Assembly: GCF_042676045.1 (NCBI RefSeq)
Contig: NZ_JBHTJV010000009.1
Coordinates: 496,001-560,000 of the forward strand
Reading direction: 5' to 3'
Length of the DNA stretch: 64,000 bases
Origin: Pseudahrensia aquimaris
GTDB taxonomy: Bacteria; Pseudomonadota; Alphaproteobacteria; Rhizobiales; Rhizobiaceae
Shown: positions 59,161 through 64,000 of the stretch, one piece after another
Layout: each line of letters opens with the position of its first letter
How positions within the stretch are numbered: the first letter of the stretch is position 1
Translations under genes and position numbers: made by a program
The notes under the pieces: model-generated
What the model was told of the DNA's origin: nothing
The model's database searches: none
What the model saw: only the letters and a program-made list of their open reading frames with translations

Positions 59161-60021
59161 ATGTTCTCCCCCCGAAAGACATCTCTCGCGCTTGCCACAG
59201 CTGCGTTTGCTTTCGTTGCGCAACTCATCCCCGCATCTGCACAATCAAAGGGTCCGGTAAGCACATGCCTCGCTGTCGCTGACAATTTGCGCGGACCGGA
59301 GATGCCTCATGTTCAATTCGCCTCTTTCAAGAGCGCAGAATTGAGCCAGTTTGAAGTTGCAATCTCATACCAGGGCCATTCGATGTATCTTATCGAAACC
59401 GCATCGGGCGAGCGCATCATCACAGATTATGCGGGTTGGACGACGGACGGCGTTGTCCCGACAATTGCAACGATGAACCAAGCGCACTCTTCGCACTACA
59501 CCAACAGCTACGATCCGAATGTCACCCGCGCTTTTCGCGGGTGGAACAACGAGCCCGGAAAAATTGCCGAACATAATGAGCAAATCAACGATGTTATCGT
59601 GCGCAACGTGACGACAGATCTGCTGCGGTATGGAACGGTTCCAGATGGCAATTCGATTTTCATTTTCGAGGTTGCCGGTTTGTGCATCGGCCATCTAGGG
59701 CATTTGCATCACAAATTGTCGGAAGATCATTTGGCGAAGATCGGCCGTTTGGATGTTGTGATGGTGCCGGTGGATGGTGGCCTGACATTGCGCCATGACA
59801 GCGTTCGCGAATTGCTCGACAGACTGCGCTCCTCAGTGATTTTGCCCATGCATGTGCGCTTCGCAGGTGCATTGCCGCAGTTTCTCGCGCATTTGGGAGA
59901 CGACATTCCGGTTCAAACGGTGAGCGAGAAGAAGTTGGTTCTCTCATTGCGCAACCTTCCAAAACAGCCAACCGTGATGCTGATGCCCGGCGTTTCCTAT
60001 GCTCCGCGCAGCTTTGATTGA
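59161..60021 (+). CDS. Exported metallo-beta-lactamase-fold protein with atypical active site
   Basis: This protein of about 286 residues has a signal peptide (MFSPRKTSLALATAAFAFVA...ASA). The MBL fold has late motifs LCIGHLGHLHHKLSEDHL and VMVPVDGGLTL. The usual HxHxDH metal motif is replaced by NQAHSSHYTN, though histidines are present. It may be a divergent periplasmic hydrolase of unknown substrate. The ATG at 59161 with AAAGGAG upstream is chosen. Confidence 0.85.
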   Translation: MFSPRKTSLALATAAFAFVAQLIPASAQSKGPVSTCLAVADNLRGPEMPHVQFASFKSAELSQFEVAISYQGHSMYLIETASGERIITDYAGWTTDGVVPTIATMNQAHSSHYTNSYDPNVTRAFRGWNNEPGKIAEHNEQINDVIVRNVTTDLLRYGTVPDGNSIFIFEVAGLCIGHLGHLHHKLSEDHLAKIGRLDVVMVPVDGGLTLRHDSVRELLDRLRSSVILPMHVRFAGALPQFLAHLGDDIPVQTVSEKKLVLSLRNLPKQPTVMLMPGVSYAPRSFD

Positions 60022-60065
60022 TCTCACCGATTGACCCATTAGCGCGTCGGTCATAAACCGCTTGC

Positions 60066-61274
60066 ATGACCAGCCTTACGCCCCCCGCCGCAATCTTGCG
60101 TGACCTCATTCGCTGTCCTTCGGTAACGCCGGAAGAAGGCGGAGCGCTTACCTATCTCCAAACGCGGCTGGATGCGCTGGGCTTTCGCACGGTGCGCAAA
60201 ACGTTTTCTGCACCGGGCACACCAGACGTTGAAAATCTCTACGCACGATTGGGAGAGGCTGCGCCCAATCTTTGCTTTGCCGGTCACACAGATGTTGTTC
60301 CTGTTGGCGATGAAACCGCCTGGTCCCACGGACCGTTCGGTGGCGATGTAAGCGACGGCATCATGTTTGGGCGCGGCGCGGTAGACATGAAAGGTGGCAT
60401 TGCCTGCTTTCTTGCAGCCGTGGAAGCACATCTGGCAGCGGGCAAGCCAATAGCGGGCTCCATCTCACTGCTGATAACGGGTGACGAAGAGGGACCGGCA
60501 ATAAATGGCACAAAAGCCATTCTGGACTGGCTGGTTCAGCAGGGAGAGGGCATCGAGGCCTGCATCGTCGGCGAGCCAACCAATGCAAATCACTTGGGCG
60601 ACACGATCAAGATTGGTCGACGCGGCTCGGTATCGGGCACCATTACTGTCGAGGGTGTTCAGGGCCACGCCGCCTATCCGCATTTGGCCGATAATCCCGT
60701 TCGCGGAATGACGATGTTGATTGATGGTCTTTTGTGGGAACCATTTGATGAAGGAACTGACGCTTTCCAGCCTACCAATCTGGAGGTCACCAGCGTCGAT
60801 GTGGGCAATCCATCGTTCAATGTTATCGCCGCGCGGGCCACGGCCACGTTCAACGTGCGGTTCAATGATACGTGGACAGCAGACACGATTAAACAAGAGA
60901 TCGAACAACGCTTGGCCAGAGCCGCCCGCGAAGAACGCCTGCGCAAGCCGGAAAAGGGTGGACGTCGCCCGCCGGTCTCGTACTCAATTGCTTACACCGA
61001 GCGCCCAAGCCACGTTTTCCTAACCCGCGATGATGCTCTCATCGCAGCCTTGTCGTCTTCCGTTGAGGCCGTCACCGGCCAAGCGCCTGCTTTGACGACT
61101 GGCGGTGGAACCTCTGATGCGCGCTTCATCAAAGATGTTTGCCCGGTCGTTGAATTCGGACTTGTTGGTCAGACTATGCACCAGGTGGATGAGCACGTGC
61201 CGCTGGCTGATTTGGATCAGCTCACCGCCGTGTATGAGCGGTTCCTGGAAGACTATCTCGGCCGAGCCACATGA
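60066..61274 (+). CDS. dapE: Succinyl-diaminopimelate desuccinylase
   Basis: This 402-residue M20 metalloenzyme removes succinate to give LL-diaminopimelate for lysine and peptidoglycan. Zinc ligands are in CFAGHTDVVPVGD, RGAVDMKGG and TGDEEGPA, with a C-terminal histidine in GQTMHQVDEHVPL. Its stop overlaps the start of the membrane-protein gene (ATGA). Confidence 0.96.
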   Translation: MTSLTPPAAILRDLIRCPSVTPEEGGALTYLQTRLDALGFRTVRKTFSAPGTPDVENLYARLGEAAPNLCFAGHTDVVPVGDETAWSHGPFGGDVSDGIMFGRGAVDMKGGIACFLAAVEAHLAAGKPIAGSISLLITGDEEGPAINGTKAILDWLVQQGEGIEACIVGEPTNANHLGDTIKIGRRGSVSGTITVEGVQGHAAYPHLADNPVRGMTMLIDGLLWEPFDEGTDAFQPTNLEVTSVDVGNPSFNVIAARATATFNVRFNDTWTADTIKQEIEQRLARAAREERLRKPEKGGRRPPVSYSIAYTERPSHVFLTRDDALIAALSSSVEAVTGQAPALTTGGGTSDARFIKDVCPVVEFGLVGQTMHQVDEHVPLADLDQLTAVYERFLEDYLGRAT

Positions 61275-61864
61275 CCGTGATCGCAAACCTTAGCGCCGCA
61301 ACTGACGTCATTTTGGGTCGGGAGCGTGGGCTGGAGCGACTGGATACCAGTGCAGATGGCTTTTACCGATCATTCAAAGGGTTGGCGCTGGTCGCCCTGA
61401 TCGATGGAGCGATTATGGTATTCACCCACGGTGCGCGCTTCGATATTGAAGTCACCAAAATCGAAAACCCACTCGTTTTTGCCGCGACGATGCTGTTCAT
61501 CGCCCTAATGGCCTACATTGCCTCAATGTTGGCGCTGTTTTTGCTGTGCCGGACGGAAGATCTCCAGCGGCGATTTTCCACCGCTGTGATCGTGCACAAT
61601 TGGGCCTCACCGGTGGTGAGCCTTATCTTTGCAGTGCCGTTCTTTGTGTTGTTGAAGCTGGAGGCATTCAGCCACCCCGAACCATCTGGCAGCCTTGCGA
61701 CGATCATTTTGTTTGGCGCTATTGCGTGTCTGGTCGTCATTGGAGTGCGGTTGTTGCGTATATCGCTCAGCATATCAAATGGCCAAGCCTTCACGTTTTT
61801 CGCCATCTCAGCAGGCGTCTCGCTGCTGATTGACTTATGGTTCAACCGACTGTTCGGGCTCTAA
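61271..61864 (+). CDS. Hypothetical membrane protein downstream of dapE
   Basis: This 197-residue protein has about five hydrophobic segments (LVALIDGAIMVFTHG, ATMLFIALMAYIASMLALFLL, VVSLIFAVPFFVLLKL, SLATIILFGAIACLVVIGVRLL, FFAISAGVSLLIDLWF). No known family is recognised. The ATGA overlap with dapE shows coupled translation. The function is unknown; a link to cell-wall synthesis would be inference. Confidence 0.82.
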   Translation: MTVIANLSAATDVILGRERGLERLDTSADGFYRSFKGLALVALIDGAIMVFTHGARFDIEVTKIENPLVFAATMLFIALMAYIASMLALFLLCRTEDLQRRFSTAVIVHNWASPVVSLIFAVPFFVLLKLEAFSHPEPSGSLATIILFGAIACLVVIGVRLLRISLSISNGQAFTFFAISAGVSLLIDLWFNRLFGL

Positions 61865-61870
61865 AGCAAA

Positions 61871-61912
61871 AAAGCCCGACCGCTCCAAATATTGAGCTGT
61901 CGGGCCTTTGTT
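61871..61912. terminator. Bidirectional terminator between dapE operon and tad genes
   Basis: GCCCGAC (61874-61880) pairs with GTCGGGC (61899-61905). It is followed by CTTTGTTT on the plus strand and, on the other side, by an A-run that reads as a T-run on the minus strand. It lies between convergent genes. Confidence 0.75.
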
Positions 61913-61930
61913 TCCTAGCGTTGGAATGGC

Positions 61931-62506
61931 TTAAGTATTGCAGCCAACGCAGTCCGTGATGTCGCTCGAACGCGGCACATGGTAATAGTTGTATTTGATG
62001 TTCACCGGCGGCATGGGCGCAAATTTAGTAGGCGACCAGTCGTAGTTGTATTCGCTTTTGGTGACCACGATAAATCCGGCCTCGTTTGTCAGGCTATCCG
62101 GCAGATCGTAAGGCAAGCCAGCGGCAGGCGGCGTAGCGTTTCGGCCGCGAGACCAAAGCACTGTCGCGTCTCCCTGATCGTCCACTGAAACACCAATCAC
62201 CTGCACCTGTATTTGCGGCCCTATGGAACCGGCAATGGCCGCTCCGGCCAACATCACAGCGTCCAGTTGAGCTGTTCCAACCTGCGGCAGCTTTGCCACA
62301 AGGTCGTTGATCGTTGATGCCGTATCGCCAACGCGGGAATGATAAGCGTCCACCCGAGCGAGCTGGGCAAAACCCAGATAGAGTGTCAGCAAGAAGGGCA
62401 GGGCAAGCGCAAATTCAGTTGCTGCCAGCGCCTTTTGTTCTCGAAGGAAGCGGCGGATCGTGCGCTTTGCTTTGCGCATGTTCTTTTCCATTGTCATCGT
62501 CATCAT
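61931..62506 (-). CDS. TadE/TadG-like pilus assembly protein
   Basis: This protein of about 191 residues has the TadE-like N-terminus: a basic stretch, then LAATEFALALPFLLTLYLGFAQLA (glutamate followed by a hydrophobic helix), then a periplasmic domain ending in CVGCNT. TadE/TadG proteins are minor pilins or assembly proteins of Flp pili. Several in-frame ATGs follow a GGAGAGGG site, so the exact start is uncertain. It follows the second TadE-like gene by 7 bases on the same strand. Confidence 0.85.
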   Translation of the reverse strand: MMTMTMEKNMRKAKRTIRRFLREQKALAATEFALALPFLLTLYLGFAQLARVDAYHSRVGDTASTINDLVAKLPQVGTAQLDAVMLAGAAIAGSIGPQIQVQVIGVSVDDQGDATVLWSRGRNATPPAAGLPYDLPDSLTNEAGFIVVTKSEYNYDWSPTKFAPMPPVNIKYNYYHVPRSSDITDCVGCNT

Positions 62507-62513
62507 CCCTCTC

Positions 62514-63062
62514 CTATGGCTCGATCATGAACGCCTGGGTGGCGGTCATCAGTCGGCCATTCGGTGTCGCATCAGTGCCAAGTCCCTGCATCCATGCCAT
62601 CAGCACGGGAAACTCGTAGTACAAACGCATAACGTTGATTGAATTCGGTCCGCCGGGGCTGAAGCTCATGTTTTGGGTGTTGAGAGTGCCGTCCGCGTTG
62701 CGCGGCGTTCCCGGTGCGCCAAACTGGGCAACGGTCTGAAGATCAACCACAAGCCGTTCGCAATCGAACAGGCCCATATAAGGTAGCCCGCAAACCACCT
62801 GCTTGAACTGCGCTTCAGTGTGCGTGCCGGCAGTAATCTGGTTTGTGCGCACCAAGCGGGCTACATCCGCTGCGCCGTGATGCAGCATCCCTTGCACCAA
62901 ATAGGCGACCGCAAATTCAAAGATCGAACCGACAATCATGAAGAACGGTGCGCAAATCATCGCGAATTCAACAGCGGTGGCACCGTCTTCGCTTTTTCTG
63001 AAGCGCTTGAATGGCTGCCACCTGTTTTTCACAGGGGTTTTATTCTGCTTTTCCATTTCCAT
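62514..63062 (-). CDS. TadE/TadG-like pilus assembly protein (second copy)
   Basis: This 182-residue protein has the same plan: basic N-terminus (KNRWQPFKRFRKSEDGATAVEFAMI), one hydrophobic helix starting after the EF pair, and a periplasmic domain with two cysteines (CGLPYMGLFDCER). It is not a close copy of the neighbour; the two share only the helix plan, as expected for a TadE/TadF pair. The rest of a tad locus would lie to the right, upstream. Confidence 0.87.
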   Translation of the reverse strand: MEMEKQNKTPVKNRWQPFKRFRKSEDGATAVEFAMICAPFFMIVGSIFEFAVAYLVQGMLHHGAADVARLVRTNQITAGTHTEAQFKQVVCGLPYMGLFDCERLVVDLQTVAQFGAPGTPRNADGTLNTQNMSFSPGGPNSINVMRLYYEFPVLMAWMQGLGTDATPNGRLMTATQAFMIEP

Positions 63063-63215
63063 CTCATTTCATCCAGCCCGGACAGATATGTCCCTCGCCT
63101 GAATGCTAGATGAAACGGGTTGAAAAACTCTTCCACAGACCCCTCAAATTGTCGGGGTTTGGTTTACCATTTGTTGACCAAAGTACCCCGCCTTCGTGAA
63201 GACGGCTTTTGTACG

Positions 63216-63719
63216 CTAGCGCTGAGGCCTGGAAAGCTCGTTGCGGCGTTTAACCTGATCCAGCGTGTTGTCGAATGTTGCAGCCTGATCGCCGATTGTC
63301 AGCGTCGGTTCGCAAACTGGAGAACAAGCCAGCGTTTCGCGGTTTGTGCGGCGGTAGATGCGCACGGAGTTGGTCTCGTGTGCGCCCACAACCACGGTCT
63401 CGTCCATGATGGCTTCACCGGCTTCATCGATGACGATGAGATTGGTCACGCCAAAACTACGGCCAGTCAAAACGATTGTCTGAGAGTCTTGCAAGGTCGC
63501 ATCAACAATCAGCGGATTGCCAATGATGATGGTGCTGGCGCTGCGGTCAAACCGAACAACTTTCGCCCGATCAACGATTACCTTCAGCGCATTGCCAGAT
63601 GGAGCGAACGCACCCTGACCTTCGGCCTGTGCCTGCATCGGTGTCACGATAGCTGCAGCCGTAGTCAAAACAGACAAAGCCGCAAGTGACTTCAAAGACA
63701 ATGAGAAGATTTTCTTCAT
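63216..63719 (-). CDS. CpaC-like pilus N-terminal domain protein, no secretin domain
   Basis: This 167-residue protein has a signal peptide (MKKIFSLSLKSLAALSVLTT...AQA). The rest matches the pilus/secretin N-terminal domain of CpaC (NALKVIVDRAKVVRFDRSAS, IIGNPLIVDATLQDS, LTGRSFGVTNLIVID). The secretin domain that makes CpaC a channel is absent. It is in line with the TadE-like genes, so it may be a periplasmic accessory protein rather than the secretin. ATG at 63719 starts the signal peptide. Confidence 0.85.
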   Translation of the reverse strand: MKKIFSLSLKSLAALSVLTTAAAIVTPMQAQAEGQGAFAPSGNALKVIVDRAKVVRFDRSASTIIIGNPLIVDATLQDSQTIVLTGRSFGVTNLIVIDEAGEAIMDETVVVGAHETNSVRIYRRTNRETLACSPVCEPTLTIGDQAATFDNTLDQVKRRNELSRPQR

Positions 63720-64000
63720 GATGGGATACGCCAGACTTGTTACCCTGATTACTGCAAGCATGGTCCGCGAAAATGGTGAATTTTGTTTTAAGGGTTTCAA
63801 CGTTGACGCCGAAGGGCTGAAACAGGCCTATTTGGCCTTGGTTTTCGCCTATACATTATAATACGGAGAATTCAGGTTGACACTTCAGCCGATCCCGGGC
63901 GCTGCGAGATGCAATTTTAGCGATGCAATTAGCCAAGTCGAAACCATGAGCGACAATCTGGCGCTGTTAGGTTTCGTCAACCATATTCCTTAAACCAATC
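63720..64000. other. Intergenic region at the right window edge
   Basis: This region holds the promoter of the CpaC-like gene on the minus strand and no convincing coding region. On the plus strand a perfect TATAAT is at 63857-63862; TTGGCC lies 19 bases upstream, a poor -35. No complete gene is visible downstream before the edge. Confidence 0.4.

Noticed and set aside
1..64000. Insertion sequences, prophage, CRISPR, tRNA or rRNA genes
   Set aside because: I found no transposase, integrase, repeat-spacer pattern or tRNA-like cloverleaf by reading; a covariance-model scan would settle small RNA genes.

Overview
The window looks like chromosome of an alphaproteobacterium, most likely of the order Hyphomicrobiales (Rhizobiales). 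The clues are the leftward trpF-trpB-trpA-accD-folC block, a Tim44/TimA-type protein followed by mltA, smr and an HTH gene, a DUF1402 protein, a four-cysteine FNR/FnrN regulator beside ccoNOQP-ccoGHIS, Omp25-like porin architecture, and dapD/dapE beside engB. Base composition is moderately GC-rich and even, except for a visibly AT-richer Fic gene. I saw no rRNA, tRNA, CRISPR array, insertion sequence or phage module. Gene density is high, with many 4-base stop/start overlaps. Genus cannot be fixed from the sequence alone.

Layout. 0-2.7 kb: small and (cut off) large subunits of a form-II CO-dehydrogenase-like molybdenum hydroxylase. 2.9-4.4 kb: a polyhydroxyalkanoate-system protein with an apparent ACG start, then an AT-rich Fic AMPylase with an operator-like repeat. 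4.5-12.1 kb: the most interesting accessory region, a D-amino-acid catabolic operon (dgcN, dgcA, D-amino-acid transaminase, a small phosphatase), then a 1072-residue self-sufficient reductive dehalogenase fused to its own flavin/2Fe-2S reductase, and a fumarylacetoacetate-hydrolase-family enzyme. 12.2-26.4 kb: housekeeping genes (nfuA, recR, folC, accD, trpABF, secB, timA, mltA, smr) and a DUF1402 protein that I read as a lysozyme-fold enzyme. 26.5-29.6 kb: an aldehyde dehydrogenase, an unusual crotonase and a SOUL protein.

29.6-39.5 kb is a DNA-repair neighbourhood: ligase-associated exonuclease, ATP-dependent ligase, two endonuclease III paralogues, an AraC-O6-methylguanine methyltransferase fusion, a PdeM-type phosphoesterase and polA. 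The Lhr-type helicase that usually sits with the exonuclease, ligase and PdeM is not here. Between polA and the next gene is a candidate independent small RNA with its own terminator.

41.2-52.7 kb is a microaerobic regulon: fnr, a DUF6455 gene, hemN, a cysteine-rich hemerythrin and the complete ccoNOQP-ccoGHIS set for cbb3 oxidase. Two perfect FNR boxes (TTGAT-N4-ATCAA) lie in front of the DUF6455 gene and between the divergent hemerythrin-hemN and cco operons. FNR therefore probably switches on oxidase, haem synthesis and an oxygen- or iron-binding protein together.

52.7-64 kb: an orphan histidine kinase, an outer-membrane porin, engB, a LOG protein, dapD and dapE with small membrane or secreted companions, and the end of a tad/pilus locus (two TadE/TadG-like genes and a short CpaC-N-terminal protein) that continues beyond the window.
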